A DNA stretch of 64,000 nucleotides from VAXT01 sp038040395 (GTDB lineage Bacteria; Actinomycetota; Thermoleophilia; Gaiellales; Gaiellaceae): the NCBI GenBank assembly GCA_038040395.1, contig JBBPIJ010000005.1, positions 78,379 through 142,378 on the forward strand. The letters run 5' to 3'. Below, one piece after another: positions 23,064 to 31,123 of the stretch (position 1 is its first letter; every line of letters begins with the position of its first letter). The translations under genes and the position numbers were made by a program. The notes under the pieces were generated by a model. It worked only from the letters and a program-made list of their open reading frames with translations, searched no databases and was not told the origin of the DNA.

Positions 23064-23729
23064 ATGTCCCCACTCGACGAGGTAGCCCCCGGACTCTGGC
23101 GGTTCACGGTCACCCGCAACGGCCTCCCTCCGACCATGACGGCGTACGCGCTGCGCGACGGCGAGGACACGATCCTGGTCGACCCGCTCGTCGCCGGCGA
23201 GGCCGAGCCGCTGCTAGAGGCGCTCGACGAGATCGTGCGCGGACGCGTGCGCATCCTCGTCACGACTCCCTTCCACGTGCGGGGCTCCGAGCTTTTGTGG
23301 CGGCGCTGGCGCGACCGGCACGAGATCACCATCTACGGGCACGAACACTGCGCTACCCGGCTCGAGGACCGCTCCGCCTTCCGGCCGCTGCGCGGCGGCG
23401 AGACGCTCGACGGCGGGGTGCGCGCGCACGCGATCGGACAGCCGCGGCGCGCTGAGATCCCGTTCGAGCTGCCGTCGCACCGCGCCCTGGCCTTCGGCGA
23501 CACCGTGCTCGAGATCGACGGCGAGCTGCACGTATGGCCGAGGCACCGCGACCTCGAGCGCCGCCGCACCTGGTACGAGCAGCGCTTCCTGCCGACGCTA
23601 CGCCCGCTGACGGAGCTCGACGTCGAGCGAGTGCTCGTCACGCACGGGGAGCCGGTGCTGCGCGACGGCGCCCGCGCACTGGCGGCGAGCCTGGCACAGC
23701 CGCCGTGGAAAAGGTCGTCGCTGTATTGA
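23064..23729 (+). CDS. Metallo-beta-lactamase-fold protein lacking the metal-binding motif
   Basis: A 221-residue protein with the fold signature of MBL hydrolases: VAPGLWRFTV, an AYALRDGEDTILVDPL strand-turn, and a C-terminal VERVLVTHGEPV. The diagnostic HxHxDH is replaced by TTPFHVRGSELL, leaving one histidine, and the later Asp and His ligands are not evident apart from THGEP. It therefore probably does not bind two zinc ions and may be non-catalytic or bind a different ligand. ATG start; upstream is a long intergenic stretch, downstream a convergent PAP2 gene. Confidence 0.72.
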   Translation: MSPLDEVAPGLWRFTVTRNGLPPTMTAYALRDGEDTILVDPLVAGEAEPLLEALDEIVRGRVRILVTTPFHVRGSELLWRRWRDRHEITIYGHEHCATRLEDRSAFRPLRGGETLDGGVRAHAIGQPRRAEIPFELPSHRALAFGDTVLEIDGELHVWPRHRDLERRRTWYEQRFLPTLRPLTELDVERVLVTHGEPVLRDGARALAASLAQPPWKRSSLY

Positions 23730-23777
23730 TCGTCGGCTCTGGGAAAGGAGTAGCGGCCGGAGGCCGACCCGTCTTCC

Positions 23778-24545
23778 CTACCGCCCGGTGAGCCTCGACC
23801 GTGCGCGCCGAGGTAGTAAAGCGGCGACGCTTCGCTTGCCGTAGAGCGTGTACGCGATTAGAGAGGCGCTGGCCCAGGTAAGGCCGAAGCTCGTGCCCGC
23901 GAGGACGTCCGAGAGGTAGTGGACGCCGAGGTACAGGCGGCTGAAGCCGATCATGGCGATGACGGCCACGGCGGCGCCATAGATCGCAAGCGCTCGCCTC
24001 AGGCTTCCGCGACGGGCGAGTAGGAACGCCAGCGTCGCAAATGTCGCCGTTCCGACCGCCGCGTGGCCGCTCGGGAACGAGTACGTCTCGAGGTGGACGA
24101 AGGCGATTTCAGGTCGTGGACGGTGAAACGCCAGCTTCAGGAGAGCGTTCACTACGGCGGCACCGCCGAGCGCCAGAATGAGGACGACGCCATCGTTCGC
24201 ACGGACACGTCGAACAAAGAACGCAGCGAGCACGCCGACGACGACGATGAGGACGGCGCTGTTCCCCGCGTAGGTGAGCACCTCGAAGAGGCTGACGAGA
24301 CCGCCTGAACTGTGCTCGTGCAGCCACCCGGCAAAACTCACGTCCCAGAGCACCAATGGGTCCCTCGTCAGGTAGTCCTCGACGACATGCGCAAAGGCCC
24401 AGGCACTTCCGACGAGGACCACGAAAAGAGCAGCGAGAGTCGGGACCTGGCCGGTCTCCGACAGCCACCGCGCAGCCCGTCGTAACCGCGATGACTTGGG
24501 CCTCCGAGCAGCCTGAGAGCGATCCACGGCCGCGGCCAGTGCCAT
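23778..24545 (-). CDS. PAP2-superfamily membrane phosphatase
   Basis: An integral membrane phosphatase acting on lipid or isoprenoid phosphates at the membrane. The three-part phosphatase signature is complete: LKLAFHRPRPE (KxxxxxxRP), FPSGHA (PSGH) and GFSRLYLGVHYLSDVLAG (SRxxxxxHxxxD). About five to six transmembrane helices. I chose the ATG at 24545; a GTG at 24593 would add 16 residues. The downstream gene is convergent, and the upstream gene, an ArsR-type regulator, is divergent. Confidence 0.85.
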   Translation of the reverse strand: MALAAAVDRSQAARRPKSSRLRRAARWLSETGQVPTLAALFVVLVGSAWAFAHVVEDYLTRDPLVLWDVSFAGWLHEHSSGGLVSLFEVLTYAGNSAVLIVVVGVLAAFFVRRVRANDGVVLILALGGAAVVNALLKLAFHRPRPEIAFVHLETYSFPSGHAAVGTATFATLAFLLARRGSLRRALAIYGAAVAVIAMIGFSRLYLGVHYLSDVLAGTSFGLTWASASLIAYTLYGKRSVAALLPRRARSRLTGR

Positions 24546-24593
24546 GGTGGGCACCGTACCAGCGCTCTGCGGATCTCCCGGCCGGCCATACAC

Positions 24594-24623
24594 TTGACAG
24601 AGCTTTTAGTTTGGGTTAATTAT
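24594..24623 (+). promoter_or_regulatory. Sigma-70-like promoter with AT-rich region upstream of arsR-type gene
   Basis: A perfect TTGACA (24594-24599) is followed after 18 bases by AATTAT, a 4-of-6 match to the -10 hexamer. The AT-rich stretch around it stands out in this GC-rich window. A GTTAA/TTAAC inverted pair spans 24615-24639 and covers the start codon, a plausible operator for the ArsR-type regulator itself. Confidence 0.5.
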
Positions 24624-24630
24624 TCGACTT

Positions 24631-24963
24631 ATGGTTAACGATGTAGCGGATGTCTTCCCTGCGCTCGCGGATCCGACCCGGCGACGGGTGATCGAGCTGC
24701 TCGGTGACCGGCCGCTCCGCGCCGGCGAGCTGGCCCGCGCGGCTGGGACCTCCGCTCCGGTCATGAGCCGGCACCTGCGCATCCTGCTCGAGTCAGGCTT
24801 CGTCTCCGACGAGCGAGTCCCTGGTGATGCGCGCCTGCGGGTCTTCCGCCTGCGACGCGAGCCGATGCTGGCGCTCCAGGCGTGGCTCGACCAGCTCCAG
24901 GCGCATTGGAACGAGCAGCTCGGTGCGTTCAAGCGCTACGTCGAGGAGCAGGAGCAGTCATGA
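24631..24963 (+). CDS. ArsR/SmtB-family transcriptional regulator
   Basis: A 110-residue winged-helix repressor. It starts MVNDVADVFPALADPTRRRV with LADPTRRRVIELL typical of the family. The HTH is at about ELARAAGTSAPVMSRHLRIL, followed by the wing FVSDERVPGDARLRVFRL. No cysteine cluster for metals is present, so it belongs to the non-metal group that usually pairs with an SRPBCC (AHSA1-type) gene, exactly the gene that overlaps it by 4 bp downstream. Probably autoregulatory through the palindromic AT-rich start region. Confidence 0.9.
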   Translation: MVNDVADVFPALADPTRRRVIELLGDRPLRAGELARAAGTSAPVMSRHLRILLESGFVSDERVPGDARLRVFRLRREPMLALQAWLDQLQAHWNEQLGAFKRYVEEQEQS

Positions 24964-25772
24964 CCGAGAAGTCAGCCTCCGCAGCTGTGAAGGTCGCCGT
25001 CGAGCCGATGGCTGCGTTCACCGCGTTCACGGACGAGATCGACTCTTGGTGGGTGCGCGGCCCGATCAACTTCTTCGATTCCGGGCGAGCGGTGGCGATG
25101 CGGATCGAATCGGGCGTCGGCGGACGGGTGCTCGAGATCTACGACGACGCGAAGGGCGATGCCCTCGAGCTCGGCCGGATCACGGTCTGGGAACCGGGTG
25201 TCCAGCTCACGTATCTCAGCCTCGTGGACGACACCGAGGTCGACGTCGTTTTCGCTGCCGTCGAGGGTGGAACCCGGGTGAGCGTCACACAGACGCTGCT
25301 GCCCGACGGCGAGCGGGCCTTCTACTTCTGGCCGACTGTCCTCCAGTGGCTCGTCCCGTGGGTCGACGACCAGGACGGCACCCGCCCCGCGCGCAAGGAG
25401 ATCGCTCGTCTGAGCATCGCGCTCTACTACGAGGACCCGGCCGGCGCAGCACGATGGCTCGCGCTGGTATTCCAGCTGGGCTCGTGGTCCGGCATCCCGG
25501 CCGAGGGCGAGGACGCCCCCTGGATCGAGCTCCATCACGGCAACGTCGCCATCCTCCTGTTCGGCCTCGAGGGGCCGAGGGTCGAGGACGCGCCCGTCAC
25601 ACATGCGCCCTGGGCCTACGTCGACGACCTCGAAGCCCACTTCGCTCATGCACAAGCCGCTGGAGCGACGATCGTGTCCGAGATCGAGCACCACGGCTAC
25701 AGCGCCTACACCGCCGAGGATCTGGAAGGTCGCCCCTGGACGTTCGTCCAGGCCCGCCCGACCATGGTCTGA
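24960..25772 (+). CDS. SRPBCC (AHSA1-type) domain fused to a VOC/glyoxalase domain
   Basis: A 270-residue protein starting at the ATGA overlap with the arsR-type gene. Residues 1 to about 145 resemble AHSA1/START-like domains (SAAVKVAVEPMAAF, TDEIDSWWVRG, RVLEIYDDAKGD, RITVWEPG, VTQTLLPDG). Residues from about 155 form a VOC fold (RLSIALYYEDPAGAARWLA, ELHHGNVAILLFG, HAPWAYVDDLEAHFAHAQAAGA, EDLEGRPWTFVQAR). Such fusions accompany ArsR regulators in actinobacteria. A small hydrophobic ligand is likely; the reaction is unknown. Confidence 0.85.
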   Translation: MTEKSASAAVKVAVEPMAAFTAFTDEIDSWWVRGPINFFDSGRAVAMRIESGVGGRVLEIYDDAKGDALELGRITVWEPGVQLTYLSLVDDTEVDVVFAAVEGGTRVSVTQTLLPDGERAFYFWPTVLQWLVPWVDDQDGTRPARKEIARLSIALYYEDPAGAARWLALVFQLGSWSGIPAEGEDAPWIELHHGNVAILLFGLEGPRVEDAPVTHAPWAYVDDLEAHFAHAQAAGATIVSEIEHHGYSAYTAEDLEGRPWTFVQARPTMV

Positions 25773-25778
25773 TTTGCC

Positions 25779-25798
25779 AACTGGCCCCTGCGCCGGTT
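25779..25798 (+). terminator. Possible hairpin terminator after SRPBCC-VOC gene
   Basis: AACTGGC pairs with GCCGGTT (one G-T wobble) across a 6-base loop, starting 7 bases after the stop codon. No T-run follows. It lies between convergent genes, so it could act on transcription from either side. Confidence 0.35.
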
Positions 25799-25821
25799 AA
25801 GGCATCCCGGCGACGTAAACG

Positions 25822-26112
25822 TCAGCTCACGGTCTGAACGGGAACCTCGTAGAACTCGACGCCGGTTCGCCGGCCACTCGCGCTGCCAGGGTTCATCGCG
25901 TTCAGCGCCTCGTCTCCTCGGCGCATGGCCTCCTCGCTGTCGTACAGCGTCACGCTGATCCCTTTGCCGCTTGCTCGGTCGACGAGCATCAGCATCTTTG
26001 CGTCTTCGAGCCCCGGCGGTGCTTCGCCGCTTTCGACCTGGCCGCGAACCATGCTGATCGTCTCGTCCACGTCGGCGGGGTCGCCCTCGAATGTCGCTAC
26101 GCGTGCGTACAC
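25822..26112 (-). CDS. Small dimeric alpha/beta-barrel (ABM-like) protein
   Basis: A 96-residue protein with GTG start and a strong AAAGGAG ribosome site 8 bases upstream. The pattern MYARVATFEGDPADVDE, MLMLVDRASGKGISVTLYDSEEAMRRG and VEFYEVPV is that of the antibiotic-biosynthesis-monooxygenase/ferredoxin-like small proteins common in actinobacteria. No cofactor site is visible. It may be a stress- or redox-related binding protein. It stands alone. Confidence 0.75.
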   Translation of the reverse strand: MYARVATFEGDPADVDETISMVRGQVESGEAPPGLEDAKMLMLVDRASGKGISVTLYDSEEAMRRGDEALNAMNPGSASGRRTGVEFYEVPVQTVS

Positions 26113-26340
26113 GGACTGCTCCTTTCGGGTCTGAGTGAGCCCAGGAGCTTACGGCTCCGGGCCGCAACCCCGGGGTGCCCCACGCTGGCCGGCTTCACTT
26201 CCGCAGTGGCGCGAATCCACGGATTTGGTGCAGGAGCGACACAGACGCGTCCGATCTCCGTGGGTACGCTCGCTGCGGGTGGCGGGTGGAGCTCTCCCCA
26301 CCCGGGTGGGGATGTGCATCGTTTGAGCTCGCCTGCGACG

Positions 26341-26877
26341 ATGCGAGCTCCAGTGACGGATGTTCCCCTCACCGGCGCGGTCACGATCGTCGTGGCCGAG
26401 GGACGGCGCATGATGCGTCTGGCCCGCGAATTGGAACCAGGCGTCTTCGACGCGCTCCTCGAGGAGTATCACCGGCACCTCCGGCAGTTGCTGGAGAGCA
26501 TGGGAGGACGTGAGGTGGACTTCGATTCCGACACGGGCATGGCGGCTTTCCCGACGGCCAAGCAGGCTGCCCTGGCCGCCGTCGCCGCGCAACGAGCCGT
26601 TGCAGGCCACGAGTGGCCGCACGGGCGCCAGCTGGCGATGAGTGTCGGGCTCGACTCCGGTACGGCAGGTGAGAGCTGGGACGGCCCGGCGGTGGCCCGC
26701 TGCTCCGAGCTCTGCGACGCGGCCGAAGGCGGGCAGATCTTCGTGACGCAGGCGGTCAGCAGTGCGCTCGAGGAGGACGATCTCGGCGAGCTGGTGCTGC
26801 GAGATCTCGGCGAAGTGCCGCTCAGGCGCAGCGACCGGAAAGTGCGGGCTCACGAGCTCGTCATGCCCGCCAAGTGA
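26341..26877 (+). CDS. Class III cyclase-like domain without catalytic metal residues
   Basis: A 178-residue protein. The pattern RLARELEPGVFDALLEEYHRHLR, GGREVDFDSDTGMAAFPTAKQAALAAVAAQRA, AMSVGLDSG and the C-terminal CDAAEGGQIFVTQAVSSAL, VLRDLGE clearly follows the guanylate/adenylate cyclase fold. The first metal-binding Asp (normally in a D-V/I-x-G-S/F motif) is replaced in IVVAEGRRMM, and the GDG around the second metal position is DSDTG. It is therefore likely a nucleotide-binding or regulatory pseudo-cyclase. The start is taken at the ATG at 26341, just before the domain; longer in-frame starts exist from 26206. Confidence 0.72.
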   Translation: MRAPVTDVPLTGAVTIVVAEGRRMMRLARELEPGVFDALLEEYHRHLRQLLESMGGREVDFDSDTGMAAFPTAKQAALAAVAAQRAVAGHEWPHGRQLAMSVGLDSGTAGESWDGPAVARCSELCDAAEGGQIFVTQAVSSALEEDDLGELVLRDLGEVPLRRSDRKVRAHELVMPAK

Positions 26878-26882
26878 CGCGG

Positions 26883-26905
26883 GGTCAGGTCTTGCGTACC
26901 TGACC
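26883..26905. terminator. Bidirectional hairpin between convergent genes
   Basis: GGTCAGGT pairs perfectly with ACCTGACC over a 7-base loop. It sits in the 33-bp gap between the cyclase-like gene and the diguanylate cyclase gene, which converge. A role as a shared terminator is likely although no T-run is present. Confidence 0.5.
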
Positions 26906-26910
26906 GTCCG

Positions 26911-28938
26911 CTAGGCCAGAGTGAGAGCGGACGGCGCCGAATCGTCCGGGGCGACCGTTTCGACGCGGTTTCGCCCTCGCGACTTCCCCAGGTAGGTCGC
27001 TCGATCGGCCGCACGGACCAGAAGGGTCGCTTCGGCAGCTTCGTCGGGCAAGACCGCGACGCCGAGGGTCGCTGTGATCGGGCGCGAGACGCCCACGACC
27101 TCGACCGCGGCTATCACCTGGCGCAACTTCTCGGCGACGACGACGGCGCCTCCCCTATCCGTGTCGGGGAGCAGCAGGATGAACTCCTCACCCCCAAAGC
27201 GAGCTGCGAAGTCGCTCTCGCGCAGGTTGCTCGTAACGGCAACGCCGATTGCGGCAAGCACCTCATCGCCTTTCTCATGGCCGAAGAGATCGTTGATCTG
27301 CTTGAAGTGGTCGAGATCGAAGAGCACGGCCGCGAGCGGGCTCGACAATCGTTCGGCGTGAGCGACCATCCGCTTCAGCGTGTCATCGGCGGCTCGCCTG
27401 TTCGGCAGCCCGGTCAGTCCGTCCGTCAAGGCACGGGCTTGCGAGAGCGCGAGGTTGCGCAGGTTTGCGAGCACCGGCGAGGCCTGTGTCATCGACTCTT
27501 CCACCCTGCGCTTGGCCCACTTGTCCAGCGGCGAGGCATGCTGAACCAGAACGGAGCCGATCACTTCGCCTCCCACGAGTGACGGCACGCACGTCGAGTT
27601 GACGTCAGTGACACCACAAAGCTCGCAAACAAGCAGCTGCTCTTCGCCCCCGCTCCGCTCGTGCGTTTTTCCGAGACGTACCGCAAGGCATGAGTCGGGC
27701 TCGGCGCCCTTGAGGCTCTCGGCGAGCGGCGAGCCGTCTGCGAGTTCGGTCACCGCCTCGAGACGGTCGTGGCTGTTGTTGCGGTTGAGCACGAGCACCT
27801 CGCTGTTTGCAAGCGAGCGCTGTAGATGGCGCTCGAGGAGGCGGTAGGCCTCGTGCTCGTCGCGCGTGATCTGCATGACCTCCGTGAACGCGCGCTGGGT
27901 CTCGTGGTAATCGCGCTCCGCAGCACTGCGCCGTGCCTCGGCATCCCGCGACTGCTCGTCCTCGCGAAGCGCGCGTCGCGCGCCCCGGAACGTGATCGCG
28001 CTCAGAAGGAGTAGAAACAGCGCACCGACGGCCATGCCCAACGGCGCGCCTCCGGCGGCCTGGAGCAGGGTCCCTGCCGCGTGCGGATCGACCGCGACGA
28101 CATACCAGTCGTTTTCGTTGTGCGGCGTTTGCTGGAGCCTGCGGAACGCTGCCTGATGACCGCCGATCGTTGTCGTGCCCGCGCGCCCGCCCTGACCGAT
28201 GAGCTCCGCGAAGCGGCCGTCGCCCGGCTGGCCAAGCGGCGCTCCGACCCGCTGTGCCAGACGGCTGTTGACGATCACCTTTCCGTTCCTGGCCTCGATG
28301 ATCGTGACTTCGTCTTGCTTTGCAATCTCGGCCGCCTTCCGCTGAAACGATGCCACCGTGATCTCGAAATGCACGATCGCCGCGGCCGGCCGCCCAGTGC
28401 CGGGCACCGGCGTCGAGTTCGAGATCACCCACTCGTGTGTGTCCGGCGAGACGTAGGGCTTCGCCTGGTAAACCTGTCCAGGCCGGAGCCCAAAGGTCGA
28501 CGCAAAGAATGGATTCGCGCTTTCATCCTTTGAAAGATCGTCCAGGTTCGCGCGCACCCCGCGCGTGAAACGGGCATTTTCCGGACCCGCGCGGTCGATG
28601 AAACACGCCTCTCCGATGCTCGTCGGATAGAGCCGCTCGAGATAGGCGAGCGCGTTCTCGGCGTGCTGGACCTCGTGGTTGTGACCTTCTATCTTGGCGA
28701 GCCGCGTCCCTGGCGCCTCATAGAACTCCTGGAAAGCTGGGTTGTGCGCGGTGATCAGGTTGATCGAGCGAGCACGCGCGAAGTACTCCTCGAGCTGTCC
28801 GGCTTCGGCGAGGGCCTTGCTCGTCAGCGCCTGGTCGACTGCGCGTCGCCTTTCGCCCTGGTCGCGCAGACCTAGCCCGATGCTGCCTGCGAGCAGGACG
28901 ACACCGACGACCAGAGCAAAAAACGTGGCAGTACGCAC
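26911..28938 (-). CDS. Membrane diguanylate cyclase with dCache-like sensor and GAF domain
   Basis: Synthesises cyclic di-GMP in response to an external signal. The 675-residue protein has a transmembrane helix at about 5-24, an extracytoplasmic dCache/PAS-like sensor of about 270 residues, and a second helix at about 298-318. A coiled linker and GAF-like region lie at about 350-490, and the GGDEF domain from about 505 has the active-site GGEEF at 582-586. The inhibitory RxxD site (RESD, 573-576) lies five residues before it, so product inhibition is expected. The GAF part has several cysteines (CELCG, CVPS). It is divergent to a CBS-domain gene. Confidence 0.92.
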   Translation of the reverse strand: MRTATFFALVVGVVLLAGSIGLGLRDQGERRRAVDQALTSKALAEAGQLEEYFARARSINLITAHNPAFQEFYEAPGTRLAKIEGHNHEVQHAENALAYLERLYPTSIGEACFIDRAGPENARFTRGVRANLDDLSKDESANPFFASTFGLRPGQVYQAKPYVSPDTHEWVISNSTPVPGTGRPAAAIVHFEITVASFQRKAAEIAKQDEVTIIEARNGKVIVNSRLAQRVGAPLGQPGDGRFAELIGQGGRAGTTTIGGHQAAFRRLQQTPHNENDWYVVAVDPHAAGTLLQAAGGAPLGMAVGALFLLLLSAITFRGARRALREDEQSRDAEARRSAAERDYHETQRAFTEVMQITRDEHEAYRLLERHLQRSLANSEVLVLNRNNSHDRLEAVTELADGSPLAESLKGAEPDSCLAVRLGKTHERSGGEEQLLVCELCGVTDVNSTCVPSLVGGEVIGSVLVQHASPLDKWAKRRVEESMTQASPVLANLRNLALSQARALTDGLTGLPNRRAADDTLKRMVAHAERLSSPLAAVLFDLDHFKQINDLFGHEKGDEVLAAIGVAVTSNLRESDFAARFGGEEFILLLPDTDRGGAVVVAEKLRQVIAAVEVVGVSRPITATLGVAVLPDEAAEATLLVRAADRATYLGKSRGRNRVETVAPDDSAPSALTLA

Positions 28939-28989
28939 AAGTAAGCCTTCGACGGATTTTGCTCCGAGCGATAGCTCGCGGCTCTCGAT

Positions 28990-29006
28990 GACCCCAAAAC
29001 GGGGTC
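28990..29006. promoter_or_regulatory. Palindrome in the divergent region between GGDEF and CBS genes
   Basis: GACCCC and GGGGTC flank a 5-base AAAAC spacer. It lies about 52 bp from the diguanylate cyclase start and 86 bp from the CBS gene start. It could be an operator or a hairpin in the CBS-gene leader. Confidence 0.35.
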
Positions 29007-29091
29007 AGTTCGGACGGACAGAGGCGACTTTCAGTCCGCTGCACGGTTCGCCCCACTCGCCTATGCTCGTCGCATCGGCTAAGGAGGCCAC

Positions 29092-29523
29092 ATGAACCAG
29101 GTGTCGGAGATCCTCGGGGACAAGGGCCATGAGGTGCTTCGGATCGATGCCCAGGCCTCGGTGCTCGAGGCGGTGCAGAAGATGGTCGAGGCGAACATCG
29201 GGTCGCTGCTCGTGACGAAGGACGGCGAGATCGCCGGGATCGTCACCGAGCGGGACTATCTCCGCCGCGTGGCGCTCGAAGGGCAAACAGACGAAGAGGT
29301 GACCGTCGAGGAGATCATGTCGTCGCCGTTGATCGTCGTCACGCCCGAGACTTCGATCGACGAGTGCATGGCGCTCATGACCGATCGCCGGATTCGTCAC
29401 GTCCCGGTCGCACAAGACGGCGAAGTCGTGGGCATGGTCTCGATCGGGGACCTCGTGAAGTTCAAGTCGAAGCAGCAGAGCTTCGAGATCAAGTACCTGA
29501 CCGAGTACATCAGCTCGGGCTGA
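29092..29523 (+). CDS. CBS-domain protein (two CBS motifs)
   Basis: A 143-residue soluble protein made of a CBS pair. The first repeat covers ASVLEAVQKMVEANIGSLLV with GIVTERDYLRRV. The second covers VTVEEIMSSPLIVVTPETSI, MTDRRIRHVPVAQDGEVVGMVS and IGDLVKFK. Such stand-alone proteins bind adenosyl ligands and modulate partners. A strong TAAGGAGG site precedes the ATG. The partner is unknown; a c-di-GMP enzyme is divergent to it. Confidence 0.9.
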   Translation: MNQVSEILGDKGHEVLRIDAQASVLEAVQKMVEANIGSLLVTKDGEIAGIVTERDYLRRVALEGQTDEEVTVEEIMSSPLIVVTPETSIDECMALMTDRRIRHVPVAQDGEVVGMVSIGDLVKFKSKQQSFEIKYLTEYISSG

Positions 29524-29754
29524 GCCCGGCTCAGTCGCCGGACGCGGATGCCGACGGCCCAGACGTCGTTGGCCGTGCGCGCGGACATGCCGAAGATGAT
29601 GTTGCCCCCAGACGCCCGGGTTCGACGTCGACGCCACCGACCAGTCGTTCGGGCTGACGTCAGCCACCTTGCCTGCGGTCGGGCCTGCAGCGACCAGGAC
29701 CACGACCGCGACGAAAATCAGCCACCACGCTCGGGAAAAGCGAACGACCTTCAT
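29524..29754 (-). pseudogene. Truncated, frameshifted remnant of a secreted repeat protein
   Basis: A convincing signal peptide (MKVVRFSRAWWLIFVAVVVL, then VAAGPTAGK) leads into SPNDWSVASTSNPG. The continuation NIIFGMSARTANDVWAVGI is in a different frame, offset by one base near the GGGGG tract at about 29604. The W-A-V-G type segment is typical of secreted beta-propeller or kelch-like actinobacterial proteins with repeated ANDVWAVG units. The frame then closes quickly or runs into the CBS gene, so only the first repeat remains. A frame of 249 codons spanning 29005-29754 is an artefact of reading through. Confidence 0.6.
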
Positions 29755-29792
29755 CTACCTGACCTCCCGATTGGCTTTCGACCTCGTTTCTC

Positions 29793-30323
29793 TCAGTCAC
29801 CGGCGACGAAGAAGAGCCACTTGCCGTCCTCGCGGATGCCGGCCCGCCAGCCCAGATAGGCGCCCGCACGCTCGAATCCTCGGATCTCTGCTTCGGTATA
29901 GAAGTTCATGAGCCACCGCCGGTCCTCGGCGGTCCAGCTGGACGGGCTTTTGGCGTAGGCGGTGGGCCACACGTAGGTGTCGCCTTTCCTCGCGTACGGC
30001 GCACTGAAGACCACGGGTAGGTAGTCGCCCAGGATCGGAACCTCTCCTTCGTCCTCGAGCCGGCGCCAGTAGCCCACAGGATCGCCGCTTTCGCCGAAGG
30101 AGTACGAGAAGGTCTTCCGATCGAGCAGGCTCTCAAAGCGGTCGTAGTCGAGGGCCTTTGCAGCGGAAACGATCGCTTCCTTCTTCGTCGCGACCGCAGG
30201 AGGCAGGGTCTCGGGAGCCGTCGTCGGCGTGCTGCTCGCGGGGCCCGCCGCCGGCTCCTCGCTTCCGCAACCGGCTGCGCCCGATGCGAGCAGCACGAGC
30301 AGAAGCACGAGCCTTCCGGTCAT
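29793..30323 (-). CDS. Putative lipoprotein of unknown function
   Basis: 176 residues from the ATG at 30323: MTGRLVLLLVLLASGAAGC is a lipoprotein signal with an AAGC lipobox. It is followed by a Ser/Pro/Thr-rich spacer (PAAGPASSTPTTAPET) and a compact domain (DRFESLLDRKTFSYSFGESG, PVGYWRRLEDEGEVPI, GWRAGIREDGKWLFFVAG). The domain resembles small NTF2-like extracellular modules. A reading frame starting at 30512 would overlap the divergent gene and lacks a signal peptide. Start codons of this gene and the divergent one are only 35 bp apart. Confidence 0.75.
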   Translation of the reverse strand: MTGRLVLLLVLLASGAAGCGSEEPAAGPASSTPTTAPETLPPAVATKKEAIVSAAKALDYDRFESLLDRKTFSYSFGESGDPVGYWRRLEDEGEVPILGDYLPVVFSAPYARKGDTYVWPTAYAKSPSSWTAEDRRWLMNFYTEAEIRGFERAGAYLGWRAGIREDGKWLFFVAGD

Positions 30324-30357
30324 GTCCACATGATGCCTCTGGATTACGCTCCGCAGC

Positions 30358-31116
30358 GTGCCCCCACCCGGAACGGCCACCGATGCCCGGCTCGCGCTCT
30401 TCGCTGGGCTGATCGACCATGCGCCGACGTTTCCGCCCGCTGAGCTCCCTCTCGCCGACGGGCTGACCGAGCACCGCCGCGTCCGCGAGAGCGATACCGG
30501 CTGGATCGTCAACCGCTTCGTCTGCCCGGCCTCGAAGCTTGCGGAGCTCGGCGACGAGCCTCTACGGCTCTCCGTTGTCCTCGACGAGGGCCGGCTTCCG
30601 GAGGCCGACGAACGGATCGAGGCGGTCGAGGCTGCAGGGCTCGATCCAGAGGTGATGGTCGACGCGGCGCCCGAGGTCTACTGGGAGCTACCGCTGCGCT
30701 ACGACGTGTCCTTCCGGATCCTCCAGCTCGGCGAGCTCGGGATTCGCGCAAAGGTGCGCTGCGGCGGCGCGACAACGCCGCGCATTCCCGATCTCGCCGA
30801 GTTCGTGGCGGCCTGCCGCAGGCTCGCCGTGCCCTTCAAGGCGACCGCAGGGCTGCACCATCCGCTCCGATCCGGAGACGAGCACGGCTTCCTCAACCTG
30901 CTGGCGGCGGCCGTCTTCGAGGGCGACGAGGAGGATGCTCTCGCCGAAGAGGGTCCCTCGGCGTTCGAGGTCACTCCCGAGGCGTTCGCCTGGCGCGACC
31001 GCGAAGCGCGGGCCGACGAGATCGCGCGCGTCAGACGCGAGCTCTTCGTCGGCTTCGGCAGCTGTAGCGCCCAGGAGCCGATCGACGGTCTCGCTGAGCT
31101 GGGCCTGCTGCCCTGA
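30358..31116 (+). CDS. Conserved protein of unknown function (252 residues)
   Basis: A soluble protein with GTG start. Clear conserved-looking segments are IDHAPTFPPAELPL near the N-terminus, KVRCGGATTPRIPDLAEFV, and VPFKATAGLHHPLRSGDEHGFLN, whose His-His and basic residues look like an active or phosphate-binding site. The central half has alternating strand-helix character, perhaps a TIM-barrel-like fold. I do not recognise the family. It is convergent with the ABC exporter gene, separated by 7 bp. Confidence 0.65.
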   Translation: MPPPGTATDARLALFAGLIDHAPTFPPAELPLADGLTEHRRVRESDTGWIVNRFVCPASKLAELGDEPLRLSVVLDEGRLPEADERIEAVEAAGLDPEVMVDAAPEVYWELPLRYDVSFRILQLGELGIRAKVRCGGATTPRIPDLAEFVAACRRLAVPFKATAGLHHPLRSGDEHGFLNLLAAAVFEGDEEDALAEEGPSAFEVTPEAFAWRDREARADEIARVRRELFVGFGSCSAQEPIDGLAELGLLP

Positions 31117-31123
31117 CCTGGCC

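Noticed and set aside
22910..23332. Minus-strand 140-codon frame before the MBL-like gene
   Set aside because: Ser/Arg-rich composition typical of a shadow frame, and it overlaps the start of a better supported gene.
29005..29754. Single 249-codon minus-strand gene covering the remnant and the CBS region
   Set aside because: Only the first 50 residues look like protein; the rest is the antisense of the CBS gene.
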